The notes beneath the pieces were generated by a model, which made no database searches, was not told the DNA's origin, and saw only the letters and a program-made list of their open reading frames with translations. From positions 1 to 6,157 of the forward strand of contig SKWV01000093.1 of assembly GCA_007128755.1 (NCBI GenBank): a DNA stretch of 6,157 nt, in the 5' to 3' direction. This DNA comes from Trueperaceae bacterium. GTDB lineage: Bacteria > Deinococcota > Deinococci > Deinococcales > Trueperaceae. Positions 1 to 5,066 of this stretch are shown here, one piece after another. The translations under genes and the position numbers were made by a program. Numbering within the stretch: position 1 is the stretch's first letter; the number at the start of each line of letters is the position of its first letter.

Positions 1-160
1 ACACTTGCTCGATCAAGTCGTCGATGCCGGCACCGTAGGCCTCTAGGGAGCCGACGTTCTCCGAGCCTTCCTCCCCTTCCTCCCCACCTCCATGCCGTGT
101 GTACTCGCCGCGAAGCGTAAGCGTGCGAACCCCGTCCTCGTTGCGTTGCAGCGAGATGGT
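1..160 (-). CDS. Unidentified protein fragment, partial at both ends
   Basis: The minus strand from 160 down to the left edge is open and reads like real protein. It is a beta-strand-like stretch ([19 protein letters not shown]), then a Gly/Glu-rich linker, then a helix-like end ([15 protein letters not shown]), 53 residues in all. No plus-strand frame here looks like protein: the overlapping plus frame is basic and Ser/Arg-rich. The fragment runs off the window. It has no ATG, GTG or TTG start near 160. The frame stays open into the next gene, but the residues there look like a shadow translation ([18 protein letters not shown]), and the first in-frame GTG is at 260-262, inside the NUDIX-domain gene. 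I do not recognise the family. It may be a gene truncated by rearrangement or an assembly join. Confidence is for this stretch being coding on the minus strand. Confidence 0.45.
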
Positions 161-542
161 CCACGGCCGCCCGCCGGCGCGGTCGCCCGGGCGGCTGGAG
201 ACGTCGCGCGCGCTGGTGGTGCTCGACCGGGACGCCGTCGCCCTCGTGCGCCGGCCCGCCACCGGTCGCTGGGCGGGCCTGTGGGGGTTCCCGATCCTCG
301 CTGAGGACGACGACGCGGGCCTCTCCCTGACGCCGGTCCAGCACGTCCTGACGCACCGCCGCCTGCACGTGACCCCGGTCGTGGCCGACGCTCGCCTCCG
401 GCCCGCCGAGGCGACCTGGGTGCCGCTCGCCGATCTCGCGGCCGGTGGCGGCCCCGTGCCGGTCGCGGTGCTCGACCGCAAGCTCGCCCAGCGCGTCGCC
501 GAGTCGCTCGCCGACGCCGAGAAGGAGGGGGACCCGGCATGA
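156..542 (+). CDS. MutY-type C-terminal NUDIX-like domain protein, lacking the glycosylase domain
   Basis: This 128-residue product matches the C-terminal domain of A/G-specific adenine glycosylase MutY, which recognises 8-oxoguanine opposite misincorporated adenine. Visible signatures are the strand [16 protein letters not shown] (19-34), RWAGLWGFP (38-46), [12 protein letters not shown] (63-74, the FTH-type motif) and WVPLADL (88-94). The catalytic NUDIX box (GX5EX7REUXEE) is absent, as expected for MutY tails and unlike active MutT hydrolases. A full MutY is about 350 residues, but the HhH glycosylase and Fe-S regions are missing because the sequence changes character at about 160. The ATG at 156 is the last Met before the homologous part and has no good ribosome-binding site; a GTG at 99 would add 19 non-conserved residues. 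It could be the intact 3' end of a broken mutY or a free-standing domain gene. Its stop overlaps the next start (ATGA). Confidence 0.68.
   Translation: MVHGRPPARSPGRLETSRALVVLDRDAVALVRRPATGRWAGLWGFPILAEDDDAGLSLTPVQHVLTHRRLHVTPVVADARLRPAEATWVPLADLAAGGGPVPVAVLDRKLAQRVAESLADAEKEGDPA
522..530 (+). promoter_or_regulatory. Ribosome binding site of the thioesterase gene
   Basis: AAGGAGGGG lies 8 nt before the ATG at 539 and inside the end of the upstream gene. It is the strongest Shine-Dalgarno match in the window and fixes the thioesterase start, which forms an ATGA overlap with the upstream stop. Confidence 0.8.
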
Positions 543-943
543 TCCTGCGTGTGCGCTTCGCCGAGACCGATCAGATGGGGGTGGCGCATCACAGCGCGTT
601 CGTGGTGTGGTTCGAGGCGGGCCGGGTCGAGTGGCTGCGCGACCGCGGCATGTCGTACCGCGCACTGGAGGAAGAAGGCGTCTCGCTCGCGGTCAGCGAG
701 CTGCGCGTGCGCTACCGACGCGCGGTGCGCTTCGACGACGAGCTCCGGCTCGACACGCGCATGACCGCCCTGCGCAGCCGCGGTTGCTCCTTCTCCTACG
801 TACTCACGCACGTCGCCTCGGGCGCCGTGGCGGCCCTCGCCGAGAGCGATCACGTGGCCGCCGACCGCCGCGGTCGCGCCACCCGGATCCCCGCGGCCTG
901 GCACGAGCGGCTGCGGCTCGCCGCGGACGACGAACGCCCCTGA
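539..943 (+). CDS. Acyl-CoA thioesterase, YbgC/4HBT hotdog family
   Basis: This is a 134-residue single hotdog-fold domain, the usual length for YbgC/FadM-type 4-hydroxybenzoyl-CoA thioesterase-like proteins, which hydrolyse acyl-CoA thioesters in the cytoplasm. The N-terminal signature [28 protein letters not shown] (7-34) carries the family's catalytic Asp (D11 in ETDQMG), the following His pair and the long hotdog helix. The sheet continues through [22 protein letters not shown] and [26 protein letters not shown]. The closing RATRIPAAW is also typical. The start is set by a strong ribosome-binding site and a 4-bp overlap with the preceding NUDIX-domain gene, so the two are probably translationally coupled. 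The physiological substrate cannot be told from sequence; the neighbours do not suggest a specific pathway, and no tol-pal genes are present. Confidence 0.88.
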   Translation: MILRVRFAETDQMGVAHHSAFVVWFEAGRVEWLRDRGMSYRALEEEGVSLAVSELRVRYRRAVRFDDELRLDTRMTALRSRGCSFSYVLTHVASGAVAALAESDHVAADRRGRATRIPAAWHERLRLAADDERP

Positions 944-949
944 GACCGG

Positions 950-958
950 TGCTACACT
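950..958 (+). promoter_or_regulatory. Candidate extended -10 promoter for guaB
   Basis: TGCTACACT (TG-N-TACACT) lies 7 bp after the thioesterase stop and about 62 bp before the guaB ATG. It is one of few AT-rich patches nearby. I see no clear -35 box at 16-18 bp spacing, which fits an extended -10 promoter. A start would be expected near 965. A similar element precedes the comB-like gene. Not proven. Confidence 0.45.
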
Positions 959-973
959 GCCCGTCACGGCCGA

Positions 974-1001
974 CCGGATGGCCGCGTGCAGCGGCGTCCG
1001 G
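974..1001 (+). promoter_or_regulatory. Compound hairpin in the guaB leader
   Basis: CCGGA (974-978) pairs with TCCGG (997-1001). Inside it GCCGC (981-985) pairs with GCGGC (991-995) around the loop GTGCA. That gives ten Watson-Crick pairs with only a 2x1 internal loop. It lies between the proposed transcription start and the guaB ribosome-binding site, which stays outside the stem. It has no following T-run, so it is not a typical intrinsic terminator. It could stabilise the message or affect translation. High GC makes chance pairing possible. Confidence 0.4.
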
Positions 1002-1008
1002 AGGCCCC

Positions 1009-1014
1009 GGAAGG
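1009..1014 (+). promoter_or_regulatory. Ribosome binding site of guaB
   Basis: GGAAGG lies 5 nt before the ATG at 1020. It favours this start over the in-frame ATG at 978, which is buried in the leader hairpin and would add 14 non-conserved residues. Confidence 0.65.
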
Positions 1015-1019
1015 TGCCC

Positions 1020-2516
1020 ATGAGCCAGACCACGATGCCGGCCCCCGCCACCTCGCAGCGCACGACGAAGATCATCGAACAGGCTCTGACGTTCGACGAC
1101 GTGCTCCTGGTGCCGCGCCGCTCGGCGGTGCTGCCCAAGGACGTCGACCTGCGCTGTCGCTTCTCCCGCTCCGTCACTCTGGCGCTGCCGATCGCGTCCG
1201 CCGCCATGGACACCGTCACCGAGACGAAGATGGCGATCGCCATCGCGCGACAGGGCGGCATCGGCGTGGTGCACAAGAAGATGACGGTCGAGGCGCAGGC
1301 GGAGATGGTGCGCAAGGTGAAGCGCTCGGAGTCCGGGATGATCGTCGACCCGATCACGCTCGGTCCGGATGCGACGATCGGCGAGGCCGACAGGCTGATG
1401 GGCGAGTACAAGATCTCGGGCGTCCCGATCGTCGACGGCGGCGGCCGGCTCCTGGGCATCCTCACGAACCGCGACCTGCGCTTCGAGGACGACATGAGCA
1501 AGTTCGTCCACGAGCTCATGACCAAGGAGCACCTCGTGACGGTGCCGGTCGGCACGACGCTGGAGGAGGCGCGCGAGATCCTGCGCGGGCACAAGGTCGA
1601 GAAGCTGCTCGTGGTGGACGAGCGCTTCACGCTCCAGGGCCTGATCACCATCAAGGACATCATGAAGAAGCTCGAGTTCCCGAACGCCGCCAAGGACTCG
1701 CTCGGTCGCCTCCGCGTCGCCGCCGCCGTCGGCGTGAGCCGGGACCTCGAGGCGCGCGCCGCGGCGCTCGTGGAGGCCGGCGCCGATGCGCTGGTGCTCG
1801 ACTCGGCGCACGGCCACTCCGAGGGCGTGCTCGACGCTCTCACCTACCTCAAGGCCAGTTTCGACGTCGACGTCGTGGCGGGGAACGTGGCCACCGCCGA
1901 TGCGGCCCGCGACCTCGTCGATCTCGGGGCCGACGCGATCAAGGTGGGCATCGGCCCGGGATCGATCTGCACGACGCGGGTGGTGACGGGCGTGGGCATG
2001 CCCCAGCTGAGCGCGATCTTGGACGTGTCGGACGTGACGCAGGGCGCCGGCGTTCCGCTGGTCGGGGACGGCGGCATCAAGTACTCGGGCGACGTCGCCA
2101 AAGCGATCGCGGCGGGGGCCGACGTCGTCATGGTCGGCTCCATGCTCGCCGGGACGAGCGAGGCACCCGGTGAGGACGTCCTGCGCGACGGCCGGCGCTA
2201 CAAGACGTACCGCGGGATGGGCAGCCTCGGCGCCATGGGCGGCGGCAGCGCCGACCGCTACTTCCAGGAGGACGCGAAGAAGCTCGTCCCCGAGGGGATC
2301 GAGGGCATGGTGGCCTACAAGGGCCCGGTCGAGGACGTGGTGTACCAGGTCGTCGGCGGGCTGCGCTCGGCGATGGGCTACTGCGGCACCACGACGATCG
2401 AGGAGTTGCAGCAGGACTCGCGCTTCGTGACCATCACGCAGGCAAGCCTGGTCGAGGGGCACCCCCACGACGTCACGATCACCAAGGACGCGCCCAACTA
2501 CTCCGTATCGAAGTAG
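1020..2516 (+). CDS. guaB: IMP dehydrogenase
   Basis: Catalyses the NAD-dependent oxidation of IMP to XMP, the rate-limiting step of GMP synthesis, as a cytosolic tetramer. The product has 498 residues (family about 490). The N-terminus [18 protein letters not shown] is the family signature. A CBS-domain pair follows (roughly 95-215; [23 protein letters not shown] and [22 protein letters not shown]). The barrel then resumes, with DSAHGHSEG (Asp261), AGNVAT, the catalytic loop [15 protein letters not shown] (nucleophile Cys317), the [21 protein letters not shown] flap (Arg413-Tyr414, the mobile-flap Arg/Tyr) and [11 protein letters not shown] near the end. All key residues are present, so it should be active. 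The N-terminus is about 10 residues longer than in B. subtilis; the ATG at 1020 is backed by GGAAGG. It seems to have its own promoter and is convergent with bshC. Its last codons are duplicated downstream. Confidence 0.98.
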   Translation: MSQTTMPAPATSQRTTKIIEQALTFDDVLLVPRRSAVLPKDVDLRCRFSRSVTLALPIASAAMDTVTETKMAIAIARQGGIGVVHKKMTVEAQAEMVRKVKRSESGMIVDPITLGPDATIGEADRLMGEYKISGVPIVDGGGRLLGILTNRDLRFEDDMSKFVHELMTKEHLVTVPVGTTLEEAREILRGHKVEKLLVVDERFTLQGLITIKDIMKKLEFPNAAKDSLGRLRVAAAVGVSRDLEARAAALVEAGADALVLDSAHGHSEGVLDALTYLKASFDVDVVAGNVATADAARDLVDLGADAIKVGIGPGSICTTRVVTGVGMPQLSAILDVSDVTQGAGVPLVGDGGIKYSGDVAKAIAAGADVVMVGSMLAGTSEAPGEDVLRDGRRYKTYRGMGSLGAMGGGSADRYFQEDAKKLVPEGIEGMVAYKGPVEDVVYQVVGGLRSAMGYCGTTTIEELQQDSRFVTITQASLVEGHPHDVTITKDAPNYSVSK

Positions 2517-2517
2517 C
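2487..2517 (+). repeat. 31-bp direct repeat, copy 1 (guaB 3' end)
   Basis: Begins with the codons for DAPNYSVSK and includes the guaB stop TAG plus one base. It matches positions 2554-2584 at 30 of 31 bases; the only difference is C2504 here versus A2571 in copy 2. Each copy contains a small inverted repeat, CTACT-N9-AGTAG (2498-2502 with 2512-2516). Confidence 0.93.
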
Positions 2518-2532
2518 AGGAGAGCAGCACCC

Positions 2533-2549
2533 CGCGCTGAACGAGCGCG
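2533..2549. terminator. Hairpin between convergent guaB and bshC
   Basis: CGCGCT (2533-2538) pairs perfectly with AGCGCG (2544-2549) around the loop GAACG. It lies 17 bp after the guaB stop in the convergent gap. No T-tract follows on either strand, so termination would have to be of the U-less kind. It is a candidate only. Confidence 0.35.
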
Positions 2550-2553
2550 TCCC

Positions 2554-2584
2554 GACGCGCCCAACTACTCAGTATCGAAGTAGC
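2554..2584 (+). repeat. 31-bp direct repeat, copy 2 (non-coding)
   Basis: Near-perfect second copy of the guaB 3' end, offset by 67 bp and so out of frame with guaB. It is separated from copy 1 by 36 bp of unrelated sequence. It lies entirely in the convergent gap, ends 6 bp before the last bases of bshC, and its last bases form one arm of the hairpin at 2582-2610. It looks like a recent small duplication. Confidence 0.93.
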
Positions 2585-2610
2585 GCGCGATCAGAACTCG
2601 ATCGCGTGCT
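2582..2610. terminator. Stem-loop over the bshC stop codon
   Basis: AGCGCGCGATC (2582-2592) pairs with GATCGCGTGCT (2600-2610) around a 7-nt loop. The stem is 11 pairs with one G-T position; the central 7 bp CGCGATC/GATCGCG are perfect. It covers the bshC stop codon (2591-2593) and the end of repeat copy 2. The position suits a terminator for converging transcripts, but there is no T-run on either side. The inner bases also encode the BshC C-terminus, so part of the symmetry may be codon choice. Confidence 0.4.
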
Positions 2611-4171
2611 CGCCCTCGGTCGGCAGCTCGAGGAAGGCGTCGCGGACGCTCTGGACTCCGAGCGTGAGGAAGAAGCTGAAGGGGCTCACCACTCGCTCCT
2701 GGAGGCCGCCGTTCGGGCGGAGGTGGGCGCGCAGTCGCTCGAACTGACGACGGGTGTCGACGTCGCGCCTGGCGAGCGCCTGGGCGGTCTTCTCGCGCAG
2801 GGTCAGCACCGTGCGCTCGAGATGATGGCGACCGCGGTGCACGGCTCCGACGAGGGTCGGGTCGATCGCTTCCACGTGCGCGACCAGCCGAGCGATCTCG
2901 TCCTCGACGATGGCGATCGAGCGCGCGAAGGCGTCCGCGTGACCGTGGCGCTCGAGCTGGAGTCCGCACTCGGAGCCGTCTGGGTCGGCCAGCACCCGTC
3001 GCCAGTCGAGGCCGTGGCGCGCCAGGATGCGACGGACGGGCGGCTGCAGGATCGTGGCCGACACGCGCGGCCACACGAGCGGCATGGCCACGTCGTGCGC
3101 GTCGTACACGCCGCGGATCTGGGCGATGTAGCGGAGCTCCCCGGGCCCGACCACGAACGCCGCGGTCGGCAACAGCGCATCCTGCATGACGGGACGGAGG
3201 CCCGCCGCGGGCGTGAGCGACGTGGGGTCCTCGTCGAGCCACGCGAGCAGCGTGGCGACGTCGAGGCGCTCGCCGGCGAGCTCGAAGCCGTCGTCGGGAT
3301 CGAAGCGCAGCAGCGTGCGAGGTCCGCCGCCGGGCCGTTCGACGAAGAGGTTCGTGGCGCCCTCGGCCCGCGTCAGTTGCGGCGGCCAGCCGAGCGCGTG
3401 CAGGCGCTCGCCCGCGCGGTTGATGACGGCGGGCGTCAGGAGCGGTCGGTCGATCTCGCGCTCGAGCAGCGGCCGCCACAGCCGGGCGACGTCCGACGAG
3501 AGCGGATCGACCACGATCAGGCCGCGATCGCCGAGGAGCGCCAGCATCAGCCGCGCGAACGCGTCGCTCCAGCGCGCCACGCCGGAGGCGGCGTCGCGCA
3601 GCAGGCGCTCGACGTCGGCCATGTGGGGCCCGTCGCCGTCGATCGCGCGCAGCGTCGCGATGGTGTCGTCGATCCAGGCCGGGTCGAGCTTCGTGCGTCC
3701 CACGGCCGGCCCCTCGGGGATCGGCGCGCCGACGCGGTGGACGCGTTCGTCGCGTCCGAGGACCCAGGAGTGGTCCATCTCGGCGACGTCGTGGTCCTGC
3801 GTCGCCATCCAGAAGACCGGCACCACGGGCCTCGCGTCGGTGTCGAGTTCCGCTGCCAGGTTGATGGCGGTGATCGTCTTGGCGAACGTGTAGCTCGGTC
3901 CCATCAACCAGGCGATCTGTTGGCCGGTGACCACGGTGCGCGCATCGGGATGAGCGAGACGTTCGAGGCTCGCGAGCGTGGCGCGGCCTGCGCCCCACCG
4001 GACCTGGTCGGCGCGCAGCGCCTCGACGAGCGCGACACGGTCGACGTCCACCGGGCGATCGAGCGCTGCGGCCACGTCGCCGGGCCGCACGGCGAACGCG
4101 TCGCCGAGCTCGCCGGAGCGGTAGGCGTCCATGAACGATCCGGGCGAGACGGTCGGAGGACGCGGCGGCAC
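2591..4171 (-). CDS. bshC: Putative cysteine ligase BshC (bacillithiol biosynthesis)
   Basis: BshC is proposed to add cysteine to glucosaminyl-malate, the last step of bacillithiol synthesis, in the cytoplasm. The product has 526 residues (B. subtilis 539). Family blocks in order are VVTGQQIAWLMGPSYTFAKTITAI (80-103), PVFWMATQDHDVAEMD (118-133, the Rossmann-type core), LLPTAAFVVGPGELRYIAQI and MPLVWPRVSATIL. Then come a helical, probably coiled-coil segment (VEAIDPTLVGAVHRGRHHLERTV onward) and the tail LQERVVSPFSFFLTLG. The usual EDHD motif is QDHD here. I chose the GTG at 4171 because it keeps the conserved PGSFMDAYRSGEL opening and has GGTAGG 7 nt upstream. The ATG at 4132 cuts into that block, and the ATG at 4240 adds a low-complexity Arg/Ala extension. 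bshA and bshB are not in the window. It is divergent from the comB-like gene and convergent with guaB. Confidence 0.93.
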   Translation of the reverse strand: MPPRPPTVSPGSFMDAYRSGELGDAFAVRPGDVAAALDRPVDVDRVALVEALRADQVRWGAGRATLASLERLAHPDARTVVTGQQIAWLMGPSYTFAKTITAINLAAELDTDARPVVPVFWMATQDHDVAEMDHSWVLGRDERVHRVGAPIPEGPAVGRTKLDPAWIDDTIATLRAIDGDGPHMADVERLLRDAASGVARWSDAFARLMLALLGDRGLIVVDPLSSDVARLWRPLLEREIDRPLLTPAVINRAGERLHALGWPPQLTRAEGATNLFVERPGGGPRTLLRFDPDDGFELAGERLDVATLLAWLDEDPTSLTPAAGLRPVMQDALLPTAAFVVGPGELRYIAQIRGVYDAHDVAMPLVWPRVSATILQPPVRRILARHGLDWRRVLADPDGSECGLQLERHGHADAFARSIAIVEDEIARLVAHVEAIDPTLVGAVHRGRHHLERTVLTLREKTAQALARRDVDTRRQFERLRAHLRPNGGLQERVVSPFSFFLTLGVQSVRDAFLELPTEGEHAIEF

Positions 4172-4178
4172 GCGACAG

Positions 4179-4189
4179 CCTACCGTAGG
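4179..4189. promoter_or_regulatory. Inverted repeat just upstream of bshC
   Basis: CCTAC-C-GTAGG is a perfect 5-bp-arm palindrome centred about 13 nt before the chosen bshC GTG. One arm supplies the GGTAGG proposed as ribosome-binding site, so a fold or a bound protein could affect bshC translation or transcription. It is short, so chance is a real alternative. Confidence 0.25.
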
Positions 4190-4199
4190 GGACGCAGGC

Positions 4200-4216
4200 C
4201 GTGCCCGTGCGGCACG
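4200..4216. promoter_or_regulatory. Inverted repeat in the bshC/comB-like divergent region
   Basis: CGTGCC (4200-4205) and GGCACG (4211-4216) are perfect 6-bp arms around a 5-nt centre. It sits between two divergent genes, where an operator or leader hairpin would be expected. There is no independent support for a bound regulator. Confidence 0.28.
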
Positions 4217-4246
4217 ACGCCGACGTCTCGCCGCGACCACCGCGCG

Positions 4247-4255
4247 TGATACATT
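4247..4255 (+). promoter_or_regulatory. Candidate extended -10 promoter for the comB-like operon
   Basis: TGATACATT (TG-N-TACATT) is the AT-richest patch of the divergent region and lies 29 bp before the ATG at 4285. It resembles TGCTACACT before guaB. A start near 4261-4262 would leave a leader of about 24 nt. No clear -35 box is visible. The same patch read on the minus strand could also hold the bshC promoter, but no convincing minus-strand box is seen. Confidence 0.45.
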
Positions 4256-4284
4256 GCACTCTCTAGGCCTTGCGCCGCCGACCC

Positions 4285-5064
4285 ATGGATATCAACGTCG
4301 ATCTCGTTCCTCCCCACGCCGCGCACGACCCATCTCCCGAGGCACCTTCCGAGGGGACCCGGGTGTCGTTGGTGGTCGACGTGCTGCGGTCCGCGACCGC
4401 GGCGGCCATGCTGTTCGATCGTGGCGTCATCGGCGTGTTCGTGGTGGACGGGCTGCGGGTGGCGCGCCGCATCGCCGCGCGTGAGAACGCCCTGCTCATC
4501 GGCGAGCGCGACGGCATGCCGCCAGAGGGGTTCAACCTCGGGAACTCGCCGGCGGCCCTCCGGCGTGCCCGCCTCGAGGGCAAGATGGCGGTGCTGCTGG
4601 CGGCGGAGTCGCCGCGCGCTCTGGCGTTCGCGGCGGCGCGAGGCAAGACAGCGCTCGTCGGGCTCAACAACGTGGTCGCGGCGGCCGACGCCGTCTGTGC
4701 CGCCGAGCCGCGACAGATCGACGTGGTCTGTGCCGGGCTCGCCGGTGCACCGGACCTCGCCGACGTCATGGCGGCCGGCCTGTTGGTCTCGCTGATCGCG
4801 CGGAACGCGCCCCGTACCGTCAACCGCGACGTCAGCCTGCACGGCGCAGCGCATTTCTGCCTCAGCGTCCTGCGGATGACCTCCGACCCGCTCGACGGCC
4901 TCTGGGTCTCGGCGAGCGGCAGCGCGTTGCGCAACGGCGGCTTCGAGGAGGATCTCGCCATCGCGAGCGCCGTGGGAACCACCGAGACGCTGCCCTGGGT
5001 GACGGAGATCGAGATCGTCGACGGCCGCAGGGTGATCCGCCTCTCGCCCCTGCCGGCCGCCTGA
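4285..5064 (+). CDS. comB: ComB-like 2-phosphosulfolactate phosphatase family protein, atypical motif
   Basis: ComB proteins are Mg-dependent phosphatases that convert 2-phosphosulfolactate to sulfolactate. That serves coenzyme M synthesis in methanogens; the role in most bacteria is unclear. The product has 259 residues, a normal length. Family blocks are the short N-terminal strand MDINVDLVP, VVDVLRSAT (30-38), GER (73-75), GFNLGNSP (82-89), VVCAG (147-151) and SGSALRNGGFEEDLAIA near the C-terminus. Two family positions are changed. The stretch after GK that is usually TTTNGT reads LAAESP (105-110), and the usual ED before the conserved AG reads AD (159-160). The protein may have a different activity or none. 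The ATG at 4285 is preferred over a TTG at 4270 because it opens the homologous region, but neither has a clear ribosome-binding site. No comA- or comC-like gene is nearby. It is the first gene of a pair with the glycosyltransferase. Confidence 0.83.
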   Translation: MDINVDLVPPHAAHDPSPEAPSEGTRVSLVVDVLRSATAAAMLFDRGVIGVFVVDGLRVARRIAARENALLIGERDGMPPEGFNLGNSPAALRRARLEGKMAVLLAAESPRALAFAAARGKTALVGLNNVVAAADAVCAAEPRQIDVVCAGLAGAPDLADVMAAGLLVSLIARNAPRTVNRDVSLHGAAHFCLSVLRMTSDPLDGLWVSASGSALRNGGFEEDLAIASAVGTTETLPWVTEIEIVDGRRVIRLSPLPAA

Positions 5065-5066
5065 GC

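Noticed and set aside
156..542. Active MutT-type NUDIX hydrolase
   Set aside because: The NUDIX box residues are missing and the conserved blocks ([14 protein letters not shown]) are those of the MutY C-terminal domain.
978..1019. Upstream ATG start for guaB (14 extra residues)
   Set aside because: The codon is inside the leader hairpin, the residues are not conserved and the ATG at 1020 has a well-spaced GGAAGG.
804..2564. 586-residue open frame on the minus strand opposite guaB
   Set aside because: Arg/His/Asp-rich shadow frame of the codon-biased guaB gene; no family motif, while guaB has all its catalytic motifs on the plus strand.
2487..2584. CRISPR array or integrated mobile element bounded by the direct repeats
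   Set aside because: Only two copies with a 36-bp spacer, no cas, integrase or transposase gene, and the repeat is explained by the guaB coding end.
4172..4240. ATG at 4240 as the bshC start
   Set aside because: Adds an Arg/Ala-rich extension not seen in the family; it overlaps the divergent regulatory region.
2606..4249. 547-residue plus-strand open frame opposite bshC
   Set aside because: A complementary-strand shadow of high-GC codon use. The minus strand carries clear BshC blocks; this frame has no recognisable domain and no ribosome-binding site.
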